Shown here: piece by piece, positions 26,692 to 36,511 of the stretch | Numbering within the stretch: the first letter of the stretch is position 1 | How the letters are laid out: every line of letters starts with the position of its first letter | Source: Kiritimatiellia bacterium | GTDB lineage: Bacteria > Verrucomicrobiota > Kiritimatiellia > UBA8416 > JADHWI01 | Length of the DNA stretch: 51,617 nt | NCBI GenBank assembly: GCA_016783565.1 | Contig: JADHWI010000014.1 | Coordinates: forward strand, 1-51,617 | Direction of reading: 5' to 3' | Notes under the pieces: generated by a model | Told to the model about the DNA's origin: nothing | What the model saw: only the letters and a program-made list of their open reading frames with translations | Database searches by the model: none | Program-made: the position numbers and the translations under genes

Positions 26692-28320
26692 ATGCAGGAA
26701 CGCAAGAATCTTTCCCGAACAATGCGTATCGATATTCTTCAGGATGTCGATACATCAAAACCCGTACAAAGACCCACACAACCGACTCAAGTCCCCCGCG
26801 ACACCAAAACGGCCGACAACATCCAATCCCTGAGCAAGGTCATTGGCGGAAAAGATTTTCAACAACTTTTTCAAAGCGCCTATGACGCCACGTTACTCAC
26901 GCGACCCGACGGCACGATCGTGGATGCCAACTTACGCGCCGTGCAGTTCCTCGGCTACCCGCGCGAACGCGTCACCAACCTGGACGTCGGACAAATCATT
27001 TACTCCTGGGGGCCCGAACTTCTGCTTACCGTGCAATCCACATTGCAAAGCGATCGCTTCGTGCTTCTACAAGCATACTGCGCACGATCCGACAGATCCC
27101 TGTTTCCCGCAGAGATTTCCATCATCAGCCTTCAGGTGGCTGAGCAACCCCATCTCGGGTTCTTCATCCGGGATATCACCGTACGCAAAGAAGCGGAAAG
27201 CAAACTGCGTATCGGATCCAATGCCATCGAGAATGCCGCCAGCGGCATCGCCATTGTAGATGCCGAAGGATTTCTGCAATTCGTCAACCGCTCCATGGTG
27301 CAGTTGTGGCAGATGGAAAATCAGGATGGCCTACTCGAAAAAAGCCTGGCAGAACTCCTCACCGATCCAGAAACGCTCCCGGCTATCTTGACGGCCACCC
27401 AAAATGGCGGGCGCTGGAGTCGCGAGGTAGAAGCACGCCGCTCAAACGGCAGCACTTTCTTCGCTCTGATCTCCGCTGCTCCAAACACCGATGAAGAGGA
27501 TCAGTTCATCGGCGTCGTGCTCTCCGTTGAGGATGTGACCGAGCGAAAACTTGCGGATGAAAAATTACACAAAACACTCGAGGACTTAGCCAAGTCCAAC
27601 GCAAGTCTTGAACAATTTGCTTATGTTGTTTCACACGATTTGCAGGAACCCCTGCGAAAAGTGAGCCAGTTTGGAGAATTACTGAAAAAACATCTCGGAA
27701 GCAAGATCACCGAAGAAGCCGGCGGTTATGTTGAACGCATGCAGGATGCTGCGCACCGCATGAGAGATTTAATCAATGGCATTCTTGAGCTTTCTCGTAT
27801 ATCCACACGAGCACGCGGTTTCATCTCCGTGGATTTGGCAAGCATTGCACGCGACGTCTTGTCTGATCTGGAGGTACGCATCATGCAGACACAAGGCACC
27901 GTCAACATTGGCGAATTACCTCCTGTCGAAGCTGAGAAAATTCAGATGCGACAACTGCTGCAAAACCTGATCGGCAATGCACTCAAATTCCATCGCGAGG
28001 GCATTCCTCCGGTCGTGACGGTTCAGACCCGCATCGTGGCGCAGGACGATCACGCGCTGCCCATCGACGGACACGTCTGCGAACTGGTCATTGAAGATAA
28101 CGGTATCGGATTTGACCCGTCACAGTCCGAACGTATTTTCGGCATCTTTCAACGCCTGCATCGTCGCGGGGAATATGAAGGAACCGGTATCGGACTGGCC
28201 GTCTGTCGAAAAATCGTAGAAAGACACAACGGAACCATCTCGGCAGAAAGCCAACCGGGAGAAGGCACGCGCTTCGTCATCTGCCTCCCCCTGCACCAGC
28301 CTCATCCGGATGCCGGCTAG
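26692..28320 (+). CDS. PAS-PAS sensor histidine kinase (cytoplasmic)
   Basis: A 542-aa protein with two PAS domains (about 55-170 and 175-290), a HisKA dimerisation domain with the phosphoacceptor His315 in VSHDLQEPLRK, and a HATPase domain with N box NLIGNALKFH, G1 DNGIGFD and G2 GTGIGLA. There is no transmembrane segment, so it senses an internal signal; the DLQEPL type of H box is common in PAS kinases of the phytochrome-related group. The start at 26692 has AAGGG 7 bp upstream. No response-regulator gene is within the window, so its partner is elsewhere. It is divergent from the 56-aa membrane gene. Confidence 0.92.
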   Translation: MQERKNLSRTMRIDILQDVDTSKPVQRPTQPTQVPRDTKTADNIQSLSKVIGGKDFQQLFQSAYDATLLTRPDGTIVDANLRAVQFLGYPRERVTNLDVGQIIYSWGPELLLTVQSTLQSDRFVLLQAYCARSDRSLFPAEISIISLQVAEQPHLGFFIRDITVRKEAESKLRIGSNAIENAASGIAIVDAEGFLQFVNRSMVQLWQMENQDGLLEKSLAELLTDPETLPAILTATQNGGRWSREVEARRSNGSTFFALISAAPNTDEEDQFIGVVLSVEDVTERKLADEKLHKTLEDLAKSNASLEQFAYVVSHDLQEPLRKVSQFGELLKKHLGSKITEEAGGYVERMQDAAHRMRDLINGILELSRISTRARGFISVDLASIARDVLSDLEVRIMQTQGTVNIGELPPVEAEKIQMRQLLQNLIGNALKFHREGIPPVVTVQTRIVAQDDHALPIDGHVCELVIEDNGIGFDPSQSERIFGIFQRLHRRGEYEGTGIGLAVCRKIVERHNGTISAESQPGEGTRFVICLPLHQPHPDAG

Positions 28321-28329
28321 CCATGGGGT

Positions 28330-28845
28330 CTACCCTCTTCCCAACCGCACCGATGCCGCCCCTTTGTCTATGACATAATCCACCATGACCTCGTCATCAA
28401 AGAGGAAGTAACCGCGAAATGGCGTCTCGGCCAACATGAGCGGCACCCAATGTGCATCATCCGCCCACATCTGCTCATAGGGTATCTGATCGACAGGCGT
28501 CCAATAAGGCACCGCTTCGTCAGTTTCCGCAGCTTCACCCACACAGTCATCAGCCTTAAACACATTCACATAAATGGAAAGACCATCCACAAACTGGAAA
28601 CTCAATTCGCCCACCTCACGGACGCCGACGGGATCCACACATAGTTCTTCATTGATTTCACGAATTGCCGCTTCTCTGGGCGTCTCGCCTGACTCCAACC
28701 GACCACCCGGCCCATTGATTTTTCCCGCACCAAGCCCACGCTTCTTGTGAATCAATAGAACCTGGCCATCACGCACCACAAACAGAAGCGTTGCATGCTG
28801 CTGTGCTCGCCATTGCGGGTGCCTGACATCATCCAAGGTCCACAT
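28330..28845 (-). CDS. Nudix hydrolase, MTH1/8-oxo-dGTPase-like
   Basis: A 171-aa Nudix protein. The Nudix box G-x5-E-x7-REINEEL is visible in GGRLESGETPREAAIREINEEL (about residues 46-67). The preceding GAGKINGPGG resembles the MTH1 group, which hydrolyses oxidised purine nucleotides such as 8-oxo-dGTP. The ATG at 28845 sits behind GGCAGG; a further ATG at 28860 has its GAGGG too close. Sanitising oxidised nucleotides would suit the oxygen-defence genes elsewhere in the window, but the substrate is an inference. It follows the hypothetical gene at 28867 by 21 bp and is probably cotranscribed with it. Confidence 0.88.
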   Translation of the reverse strand: MWTLDDVRHPQWRAQQHATLLFVVRDGQVLLIHKKRGLGAGKINGPGGRLESGETPREAAIREINEELCVDPVGVREVGELSFQFVDGLSIYVNVFKADDCVGEAAETDEAVPYWTPVDQIPYEQMWADDAHWVPLMLAETPFRGYFLFDDEVMVDYVIDKGAASVRLGRG

Positions 28846-28866
28846 GTTCCTGCCTTTCATCCCTCA

Positions 28867-29514
28867 CTATACCACATGTACAAGATCCAGTGTGACCGCC
28901 GATGAAATGACGTCTTCCAGAACCGTTCGAAATTCATCAGGCTGGATAATCCGCTCACCCAACACCCCCCGAACCGCAACTTCACATCGATCCACAACAT
29001 CCATGTGTAGCAACCTGCCGGACGCAGCATGATGACACTCCGACAATGCCGCGAGCCGTTGCTCCATCATGGCAAATACATTCACAGGCCTGGCGGCCCC
29101 CAGATCTGCAGCCATGGTCTCAGCACTGATCGCACGAAATACCCTGCGATACACCTCGCGCTGCACAGCGGTCATACCTGGAAGCAACGCCCCCTCTACG
29201 GCGTGGATGAAGGCCACCTGCAACTCAACGACCACTTCCCATCCCACCTGCGGATCAAGCGCATCGTCGTCCACCGTACGCGCCAGCAACGACCGCTTAG
29301 CCTGCTCGGCTGCTTTGTGCACCACATCCGCCAACTCGGAGGGAGAGGTCTTCAGCGCCGGTGAATGCCGACGATGCGAATGTTTGCGGCTACGCCCCAT
29401 CGTATGAAAATAGTCATAGAGACCATAAATCACCAACCCCACCACAAACGACAGGACCGCAATCATCGCCAACGTAAAGAAAATGCCGGCAGTGCCTATG
29501 ACCGTCTCAGCCAT
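28867..29514 (-). CDS. Membrane-anchored hypothetical protein
   Basis: A 215-aa protein. One N-terminal hydrophobic helix (about residues 8-34) is followed by a positively charged stretch (RSRKHSHRRH) and then a helical, soluble domain of about 160 residues with no motif I recognise. The positive charges after the helix suggest the bulk is cytoplasmic. GGAG precedes the ATG. It lies in a minus-strand run with the U32 and Nudix genes. The function is unknown and no family is assigned. Confidence 0.65.
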   Translation of the reverse strand: MAETVIGTAGIFFTLAMIAVLSFVVGLVIYGLYDYFHTMGRSRKHSHRRHSPALKTSPSELADVVHKAAEQAKRSLLARTVDDDALDPQVGWEVVVELQVAFIHAVEGALLPGMTAVQREVYRRVFRAISAETMAADLGAARPVNVFAMMEQRLAALSECHHAASGRLLHMDVVDRCEVAVRGVLGERIIQPDEFRTVLEDVISSAVTLDLVHVV

Positions 29515-29578
29515 ACAGTTCTCTCCATCCGTTTGAACGCATTGATGACACCCATAATAACGCCGCTAACGCGTAAGT

Positions 29579-30805
29579 TCAAGACGCAGTCCTTCGCCGC
29601 AGTATGGCGCATTCAGGGAGTCGGACGCCCTCCCCCAGCGTCACCAGGACTTCGGTCCCGCAATGCCCGCGCTGCGTCGCTTTGCCGTCCTTCTTCGCAA
29701 TCGTCTCAATCCGTATACGCCCTGACGCCATACCCGGTGCAATCCATTCGAGTTCATCACCTTCAAGGAAAGCATTCTTCACTCTCAGAACATAACGACC
29801 ATCCTGCATACCGCTCACCAGAGCCACCACTTTGTGCGTACCGATCGGGCGGTTATGCGTCTGCAGGGAGTCAGGTCGATCCGATGGGTAGCCAAAAGCA
29901 AATCCTTCTTCATAGGGCCGATGACTCACCGCATCCAGCTCATCCAGCCATTCCTGCTGCACCGTAAACCTTCCCGGATCGCTCATATAGGCATCGAGCG
30001 CTGCCCGGTAAACGCGTGCAACCGTTGCCACGTAGTACTCGCCCTTCATTCGGCCTTCCACCTTTAACGACTGAATGCCACTCTGGACAAGCATCGGAAT
30101 CTGGCGCAACAAACACAAATCTGTCGATCCCATGAATAGCGTCGAGCGTCCGGTCTCAAAAACCGGCATCGTCTCTCCGGGTCGCTTCTGCTCCACAAGC
30201 TGCCATTCCCACCGACAACTGTGCTTGCAGTCACCTTTCGACCCGCTGCGCCCGCACAGGTGCGCGGAAAGGAGACATCGCCCCGAGACCGCCATACACA
30301 TGGCGCCGTGCACAAACATCTCCACTTCCACTCCGCTCTCGCGCGCAATCTCACCCGCATCTGCAATACTGCATTCGCGCGCCAGCACAATGCGGCTGGC
30401 CCCGGCATCCCGCCAGAACCGTGCGGCGGCTACATTAGCCGTGCTCATCTGCGTGGAAATATGAAGTCGCACCTCTGGGCGCAATTCACGCGCCAATGCA
30501 AAGGCACCCGGATCCGAAACCAGCAACGCGTCAATCTCCAGGTCACGCGTAGCCTCAAGCCACTCGCGAAGTCGCGGCAGATCCTCTTGAAACATCAGCG
30601 TGTTGATACAGACATAAATCCGACGTCCTGCTGCATGCACCAAGGCAACCGTTTCAGCCAACTCATCAATAACTAACTCCGCAGACTCGGGCCGCATGGA
30701 CAACCCCGGAGCACCCGCATAGACCGCATCTGCACCATAGGCTAAAGCCGTGCGTGCCTTTGAAAGACTTCCGGCCGGTAACAGCAACTCAGGTTTTTCA
30801 GACAT
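29579..30805 (-). CDS. Peptidase U32 family protein (TrhP/YegQ-like)
   Basis: A 408-aa TIM-barrel-like U32 protein. The N terminus ELLLPAGSLSKARTALAYGADAVYAG is typical, and the family's conserved cysteines are present in GAMCMAVSGRCLLSAHLCGRSGS and GDCKHSCRW near residues 165-200. In E. coli the relatives YegQ/TrhP and RlhA hydroxylate tRNA uridine or rRNA cytidine; older names call the family collagenase-like. The start at 30805 has AGGAAGGG upstream and overlaps the HAD gene stop by 8 bp. An RNA-hydroxylation role is the likely one, but the specific target cannot be told. Confidence 0.9.
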   Translation of the reverse strand: MSEKPELLLPAGSLSKARTALAYGADAVYAGAPGLSMRPESAELVIDELAETVALVHAAGRRIYVCINTLMFQEDLPRLREWLEATRDLEIDALLVSDPGAFALARELRPEVRLHISTQMSTANVAAARFWRDAGASRIVLARECSIADAGEIARESGVEVEMFVHGAMCMAVSGRCLLSAHLCGRSGSKGDCKHSCRWEWQLVEQKRPGETMPVFETGRSTLFMGSTDLCLLRQIPMLVQSGIQSLKVEGRMKGEYYVATVARVYRAALDAYMSDPGRFTVQQEWLDELDAVSHRPYEEGFAFGYPSDRPDSLQTHNRPIGTHKVVALVSGMQDGRYVLRVKNAFLEGDELEWIAPGMASGRIRIETIAKKDGKATQRGHCGTEVLVTLGEGVRLPECAILRRRTAS

Positions 30806-31457
30806 GACACCCTTCCTGTTTCTCCCATGCATCCAAAACCGGTGCGGCATTGCACGCGATCTGCTCCCAGGAACGACAGCGATGCACAGGCGCCGTCACC
30901 GTCGCATCCGGCTTCCAGCCAGCGTTCCATGGTCGATCAAACACCAATAGAGGAACACACATCGTTTCGGATAGATATGTCAACATGCGCGGCGCATCGT
31001 CAACCGCCAACACATAATCACGAGAAGCAAGTTCATCCAGAGTCAGAACGTCCTTCCCCTCACGCACAACATGCGTCCGTGCATACTTGTCCACAAATGT
31101 CAAAGAATCGAAAGGGATTCCATAACGCGCAAGCCACTCGCCGGAAGCCTCGTGAGATGCCGAGGGACGTCCGGTCACAACATCCAGATTGTACCCCGCC
31201 GCGTTCCAGGTGCGTAACACCTCGGCAGCACCTTTAATCGGCGCAAGATGAGCCAACACTTCAGGTCGATGCGCCAATTCCATCATGTGCTCCCACTGTT
31301 CCCTGTTCAGATCAAATGATTTCTCCAGATCAAACGCCTGAATATCCTCAAAAGCAACCCGTCGACCGAACTCCTGCTCAACAATTTGCGCCAACTCCAG
31401 GGCGGTTTCACAAAGCACATCATCGAAATCAATATATATGGTACCTCTATCTGACAT
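30798..31457 (-). CDS. HAD-family 5'-nucleotidase (NT5C-like)
   Basis: A 219-aa HAD-fold protein. Its N-terminal motif IYIDFDDVLCET gives the nucleophile Asp10 and the acid/base Asp12 of the DxDD type found in 5'(3')-deoxyribonucleotidases. VVTGRPS (motif II) and AVDDAPRML (motif IV) follow. It would dephosphorylate nucleotides or other small phosphates in the cytoplasm. The start at 31457 begins at the motif; a longer frame to 31607 adds a Cys-rich leader and is unlikely. The ribosome site is weak. It is coupled to the U32 gene. Confidence 0.85.
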   Translation of the reverse strand: MSDRGTIYIDFDDVLCETALELAQIVEQEFGRRVAFEDIQAFDLEKSFDLNREQWEHMMELAHRPEVLAHLAPIKGAAEVLRTWNAAGYNLDVVTGRPSASHEASGEWLARYGIPFDSLTFVDKYARTHVVREGKDVLTLDELASRDYVLAVDDAPRMLTYLSETMCVPLLVFDRPWNAGWKPDATVTAPVHRCRSWEQIACNAAPVLDAWEKQEGCHV

Positions 31458-31640
31458 GTGAACAACGGTATCATGCGACCATATACTCTGACAAAACACA
31501 AAAAGGCGATTGATACACTGACCCGAAATTCCGGCTTTGACACAGACCGGACAAAATATGACACTGCAACGGTGGCCCTTACACTTTAAAACGGTCAGGA
31601 CCATCACGCTTTAAAAGATAACAAAAAAGGATACTCCATC

Positions 31641-32543
31641 ATGAAAGATGTTTGGATTGCATTGGGATTGACTCTGTTCGCAGGAATGGCCACGGGTATC
31701 GGCAGTGCCATCGCCTTCACCGCTAAACGAACCAACTATCGCTTTCTCTCTGTAGCAACCGGTTTCTCCGCCGGAGTTATGCTCTACGTGTCATTCGTAG
31801 AAATCTTCGTCAAAGGGGTCGACTCGCTGATTGTCAGCTACGGCGATTATTGGGGACACTGGATTAATGCAGCATCTTTCTTCGGCGGCATTTTACTGAT
31901 TGGAATCGTGGACAACCTGATTCCGGCGGCAGAGAATCCACACGAAATTCATGGCGAAGAAGAGACCGCCCCTCTACACGATCCCGACGCACCTATGCCG
32001 GACTTCAGCGCCATGGAAACGGCAACCTCCGATACAACCCCGGGCTCCCACGATCATAGCGTACACCATCACAAGCTTATGCGCATGGGGCTCTTCACCG
32101 CTCTGGCCATCGCCATCCACAACTTTCCGGAAGGACTCGCCACATTCCTGGCCGCTTTGCAGGATCCTTCCGTAGGGGTGGCCATCGCGATTGCGATCGC
32201 CCTGCATAACATCCCGGAAGGCATCAGCGTATCAGTCCCCATCTTCTATGCCACCGGCAACCGCAAGAAAGCATTCATCTATTCGATGCTCAGCGGACTG
32301 GCAGAACCCGTGGGTGCAGGCATTGCTTACCTGGCGCTACGCTTCTTTGTCGGTGGGGATACCGGCGCCATCCCACCGCAGCTCATGGGAATACTCTTCG
32401 GTGGTGTGGCTGGCATCATGGTCTACATCAGCCTTGATGAGCTGCTTCCCACCAGCCGCGCCTACGGAAAAGGGCACGACAGCCTGTTCGGACTCCTTGC
32501 CGGAATGGTGGTCATGGCGCTGAGCCTACTGCTCATGAAGTGA
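31641..32543 (+). CDS. zupT: ZIP family metal transporter (ZupT-like)
   Basis: A 300-aa inner-membrane transporter with eight predicted helices. The paired ZIP motifs [10 protein letters not shown] and [12 protein letters not shown] in the second half form the binuclear metal site. A His-rich cytoplasmic loop ([17 protein letters not shown]) lies between helices 3 and 4. It imports Zn(II), Fe(II) or related divalent ions. AAAGGA lies upstream of the ATG. It stands alone and is divergent from the HAD gene. Control by a metal regulator is likely, but I see no Zur or Fur box I would defend. Confidence 0.95.
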   Translation: MKDVWIALGLTLFAGMATGIGSAIAFTAKRTNYRFLSVATGFSAGVMLYVSFVEIFVKGVDSLIVSYGDYWGHWINAASFFGGILLIGIVDNLIPAAENPHEIHGEEETAPLHDPDAPMPDFSAMETATSDTTPGSHDHSVHHHKLMRMGLFTALAIAIHNFPEGLATFLAALQDPSVGVAIAIAIALHNIPEGISVSVPIFYATGNRKKAFIYSMLSGLAEPVGAGIAYLALRFFVGGDTGAIPPQLMGILFGGVAGIMVYISLDELLPTSRAYGKGHDSLFGLLAGMVVMALSLLLMK

Positions 32544-32599
32544 GATCGCCGCCACACGTCACGTCCCACAGAAAAAGGTCCGGGCGCGAGTGAATAATC

Positions 32600-35224
32600 T
32601 TAGCCCGGCACCACCAGGCGAACGGAATCCAGACGTAAACGCGCCTCACAAATGGCCTGCTCGAATGCATCTGCCTGCGCATCCATTGCAGAAATTTCTT
32701 CCGGCCGAATGTGATCATTGATGACATGCAACGCACGGAGCCGTCGGGATTCTGCCCCCAATTGATAGCGCATGGCCTCTCTTGCCTTCTTTGCGATTTG
32801 CTGCGCCCCGCTCTCTGCATGCTTCCGCGAAGCCGACAACATTGCCGGAAGTGTTTCTCTGCGTTTCCGAATCTCATCAATGGATTCCCAGGATTCCCCA
32901 TCACTGTCGATTGCCGGCAGCGCTTCTACAGGTGCAAGGGCTTCATCGACAAGAGTAACAATCGGAGTGCAAGGTAGAAAGCGAGCAACCGACCGCCGAT
33001 GCTCAGATACCGGTTCGAGAACAAAAACGGATTGGAGAATGGCGCTCTTGCATTCGCGAGACCGGGATACCGCACCCGTACCCCGATCCGTTCCAAGAAT
33101 CAACTCCATCGCACCCTGCACCATCGGATGATCCCAGCTCAATAGCGTGACCGTGGGGCGACTCAATGCATAATCTCGGTCGTACGTGATGCGCATCGAA
33201 TCGCGTGGAAGCGGAAACTCTTCACAATACAACAAATCCGGCTTGAGCAGAAAATCGCTATCTCCCAACGCTTCGACACCCACGCCGAACAGCTCGAAAA
33301 GATCCGACATGTAGTCTCTCAGAAGGATATCTCCGTCGCTCTCGCGAATAGCCTCAACCAGTTTATCTGCAATCTGGTGTCGGCAGGAATTGAGTTCAAG
33401 CAGGCGATCCCGTCCGACGGCAATCTCGCGGCATAAGTCATCATGCGATCGGCGTGTCTCTGCAACCAGATCGTCAGTAACGCAGCCGAGGCGGGGGCCA
33501 AATTCAAGCAACATGCGATAACCACCGACGAGAGGACGCGAGAAGGCATTGAGACCTTCGTGTAACCAGCGCACACGCCCCGCTTCGGCGCTTCCCTCAA
33601 TATACGGAACATGAATGTGAATGTCATGGTGTTGTCCAATACGATCCAGTCGACCAATGCGTTGCTCAACGAATTCCGGATCGTTCGGAATATCCATGAG
33701 CACCATGTGATTCACAAACTGAAAGTTTCGTCCTTCACCACCGACCCCCGATGTAATCAAAACCTGGGGACCATCCGGTTCTGCGAACCATGCCGCCTGT
33801 CGATCGCACTGCAGCAACGGAAGCTTCTCGTGAAAGGTCGCGATGTCAACACGCACACGAGACTGTAGCGCATCCCGAACCCCCTTTACCTCACGGGATG
33901 AATGGCAAATAACCAGAACCTTTATCCCGGGATTGTCGCGAAGAAAACCCGCAAGCCAGACAACGCGCGCATCCACCTCGTCATCGCATGGAGTCAAAGC
34001 CACCACATGAGGAACGCGTTTTGGAAACGCAGACATCCCTGCACGCGTATTGCGAAATATCACACGCCCGGGTCCGTGCCGATCAAGATAATCTGCAAGC
34101 TCAGCTTCGGACTTTTCTGCGATCAATTTTTCCGCACGGCCGGCAATATGCGCATAGTGCGTTTGCTCGGACAAAAAGCTCTGAAAATCAGAGTATCGCG
34201 CAGGATCGAGAAGGCGAAGTCGCGCAAAATGCCCCGCCTCACCCGCTTGTTCCGGGCTGGCCGTCAAAAGCAAGAGCCCCGGCACGACTTTCGCAAACTG
34301 CTCCACCATATAATATTCACGGCTGACTTCCTGCTCAGACCACTGCAAATGGTGCGCCTCGTCAACAATAAGCATATCCCACTGCACTGCGAGGGCTTGC
34401 ATTCCAATCGCCTTGCTTCTTACAAGCATGTCAATGTCACAGAGAACAAAGGAAGGCTCTTCAAACGGATTCTCGCACCCAGATGCAAGCTGTTCAGCGT
34501 AGTGCGTCTCGTTAATGATTGAAAACGCAAGATTAAAGCGGCGCAGCAATTCAACAAACCACTGATGAATCAGGGGGGAAGGAACCAGCACAAGAGCACG
34601 ACGCACTGTGCCACACAAAATCATCCTATGAAGAATCAAGCAGGCTTCGATGGTCTTTCCCAAACCCACTTCATCAGCAAGCAGAACACGCGGCAACTGC
34701 CTGCGGCTCACCTCATGGGCAACGTAAAGTTGATGGGGCAGCAATTCAATCCGAGCGCCTACAAAACCGCGCACAGGAGATTGTTGAATCTCGTGCTGAT
34801 GCCGGAGCGTGACCATTCGCAGTTCGAAAAGCTCGGTGGCATCCACATGCCCCGACAGAAAGCGAGCTTCAGGATCGTCAAAGCTCAGGCTATCGCAAAG
34901 GGCGGACTCTTCAAGCGACCCGCCCTCTCCGATATACGTAAACAAACCACCCTGTTCATGCACAGATGTGATCGTCAGCTCTGCGCCCTCATGACCACGA
35001 ACGCAGTCGCCGGGAGCAAAGTGCACACGCTTCAGCGGAGCATTGTCGGCGGCATAAGCACGCGTCTCGCCACCCCCTGGAAACAGAACCTGAACGTGCC
35101 GATGCAAGACCTGAACCACAAGCCCGAGACCCAGCTCGGGCTCGGTCAAACTAATCCAGCGTTGACCGGGAACAAATGCTTTCTGTGTGTCGCCATAACC
35201 GTCCATAACAAAGTAGCGGAACAT
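32600..35224 (-). CDS. rapA: RapA-like SNF2-family helicase
   Basis: An 874-aa SWI2/SNF2-type ATPase. N-terminal Tudor-like SH3 strands (FVPGQRWISLTEPELGLG) are typical of RapA. Walker A ADEVGLGKTIEA is near residue 185, followed by DEAH and later helicase motifs (GRLDRIGQ). RapA recycles RNA polymerase; this protein is shorter than the roughly 970-aa E. coli form. The ATG at 35224 has GGAG 5 bp upstream; GTG at 35230 is a poorer choice. It is divergent from the MBL hydrolase gene and convergent with the ZIP transporter. Confidence 0.93.
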   Translation of the reverse strand: MFRYFVMDGYGDTQKAFVPGQRWISLTEPELGLGLVVQVLHRHVQVLFPGGGETRAYAADNAPLKRVHFAPGDCVRGHEGAELTITSVHEQGGLFTYIGEGGSLEESALCDSLSFDDPEARFLSGHVDATELFELRMVTLRHQHEIQQSPVRGFVGARIELLPHQLYVAHEVSRRQLPRVLLADEVGLGKTIEACLILHRMILCGTVRRALVLVPSPLIHQWFVELLRRFNLAFSIINETHYAEQLASGCENPFEEPSFVLCDIDMLVRSKAIGMQALAVQWDMLIVDEAHHLQWSEQEVSREYYMVEQFAKVVPGLLLLTASPEQAGEAGHFARLRLLDPARYSDFQSFLSEQTHYAHIAGRAEKLIAEKSEAELADYLDRHGPGRVIFRNTRAGMSAFPKRVPHVVALTPCDDEVDARVVWLAGFLRDNPGIKVLVICHSSREVKGVRDALQSRVRVDIATFHEKLPLLQCDRQAAWFAEPDGPQVLITSGVGGEGRNFQFVNHMVLMDIPNDPEFVEQRIGRLDRIGQHHDIHIHVPYIEGSAEAGRVRWLHEGLNAFSRPLVGGYRMLLEFGPRLGCVTDDLVAETRRSHDDLCREIAVGRDRLLELNSCRHQIADKLVEAIRESDGDILLRDYMSDLFELFGVGVEALGDSDFLLKPDLLYCEEFPLPRDSMRITYDRDYALSRPTVTLLSWDHPMVQGAMELILGTDRGTGAVSRSRECKSAILQSVFVLEPVSEHRRSVARFLPCTPIVTLVDEALAPVEALPAIDSDGESWESIDEIRKRRETLPAMLSASRKHAESGAQQIAKKAREAMRYQLGAESRRLRALHVINDHIRPEEISAMDAQADAFEQAICEARLRLDSVRLVVPG

Positions 35225-35366
35225 TACCACTCCATTGTCACAGCGACAACCACAAGAGATTGAAGTAAACTCATAATCCTGATTACCGACTTGCCCTCCA
35301 TTCCGGGTATCAGTACTGTTCTGACAACTTAATGCTTAATAAAAACATATATAAAAGGACCATTTA

Positions 35367-36017
35367 ATGCGCATAGAAACGCTTGTCGTCGGTGAATTTC
35401 AAGTCAATTGCTATATCATTGTGGGAGATGATAACCATTGTCTGATTCTCGATCCGGGCAAGGATGCTGATGCCATCCAGGATTCGCTGAGCGCAAATGG
35501 TCTGACCGTCTCGGCCTACCTGTTGACGCATGCGCATATGGATCACATTTCCGCCCTCGCAGACCTGCTGGACAACCACCCGGCCCCCGTGGCCTGCCAC
35601 CACGCAGACTGGGCCTGGGCCTTTTCCTCCGAGAATACCATGCCCCCATTCTATCCCTCGCCGCGCCAACCCGAGTTCGTGGAGCACCGCGCCCTGTCCG
35701 AAGGGCAAGCCTGGCGGGACGCCGGATTGATGTACCAAATCATTGAAACTCCAGGGCACTCTATCGGTTCCGTATGCTTTCATTTTCCCGAAAACAACGT
35801 TCTATTCTCTGGAGACACCCTGTTCGCAGGCTCGGTGGGCCGCACCGATCTGCCCGGAGGTGATTCACGACAGCTCGGTGCATCACTTGAAAAACTGGCC
35901 GTATTGCCTGACGAAACGGCCATCTACTGCGGCCATGGCCCCGAGACCACGCTTTCCCAGGAAAAGAAAACGAATTTCTTCATGCAACGACTGCCCGCTG
36001 GACTGAGCAGTCTATAG
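35367..36017 (+). CDS. MBL-fold metallohydrolase (glyoxalase II-like)
   Basis: A 216-aa metallo-beta-lactamase-fold hydrolase with the full metal-binding set: THAHMDH, then TPGHSIGS, SGDTLF and a C-terminal GHGPET. These correspond to the glyoxalase II/persulfide dioxygenase group. It probably hydrolyses a thioester or related ester with a dinuclear zinc or iron site. AAAGGA precedes the ATG. Length is close to the short bacterial group (about 210 aa), which lacks the C-terminal helical domain of true glyoxalase II, so the substrate is uncertain. It starts a plus-strand run with the hypothetical and GT4 genes. Confidence 0.9.
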   Translation: MRIETLVVGEFQVNCYIIVGDDNHCLILDPGKDADAIQDSLSANGLTVSAYLLTHAHMDHISALADLLDNHPAPVACHHADWAWAFSSENTMPPFYPSPRQPEFVEHRALSEGQAWRDAGLMYQIIETPGHSIGSVCFHFPENNVLFSGDTLFAGSVGRTDLPGGDSRQLGASLEKLAVLPDETAIYCGHGPETTLSQEKKTNFFMQRLPAGLSSL

Positions 36018-36049
36018 ATGTGTACAGTCTCAGCAACAAGGAGCCTGTT

Positions 36050-36511
36050 ATGAGCGATGCCATTTTTCAAATAGGTGCCGACGGAATTGACACGGAGGCC
36101 ATCGTGGCCGAGATTCGTGCCACCGTGGCGCAAAAAACCAAAGAAGGGGTCTATGCAGATTCACGCATAGGCCGAGCCGAGCGGTTCAACCTGATGAACT
36201 TCAAGAACGAAGAGGATTTTCTCCCCTTCTATCTGGATTGCCTCAAGGATGCCGTGTTCGTCGATATCAATGATTTTGAAATCTACGAACGACGCGCACG
36301 TCTAGCCAGACCTCTCGTTGTTCTCAAAAAATATATTTGGAAGATCTTGAAGTTCTACACCTACCGCCTCTGGTCGCAGCAGAACCAGGTAAACGGCCTG
36401 TTGCTCACCGCAGTTGAAAACATTGAAACCCGTTATCGATCAAAAATCAGCGCACTGGAAAAACGGGTCGCCGAACTCGAACAGAACGCAACAGGAAACT
36501 CGGGATCGTGA
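36050..36511 (+). CDS. Hypothetical protein coupled to glycosyltransferase
   Basis: A 153-aa protein. It opens with an acidic IDTEAIVAEIRATVAQK segment, a pattern I have seen at the start of proteins in glycan-assembly loci, then YADSRIGRAER. A basic, hydrophobic middle (VVLKKYIWKILKFYTY) may touch the membrane, and the C-terminal 35 residues form a likely coiled coil (KISALEKRVAELEQ). AAGGAG precedes the ATG at 36050. Its stop overlaps the GTG of the GT4 by 4 bp, so the two are coupled and may form a complex. The function is not known. Confidence 0.65.
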   Translation: MSDAIFQIGADGIDTEAIVAEIRATVAQKTKEGVYADSRIGRAERFNLMNFKNEEDFLPFYLDCLKDAVFVDINDFEIYERRARLARPLVVLKKYIWKILKFYTYRLWSQQNQVNGLLLTAVENIETRYRSKISALEKRVAELEQNATGNSGS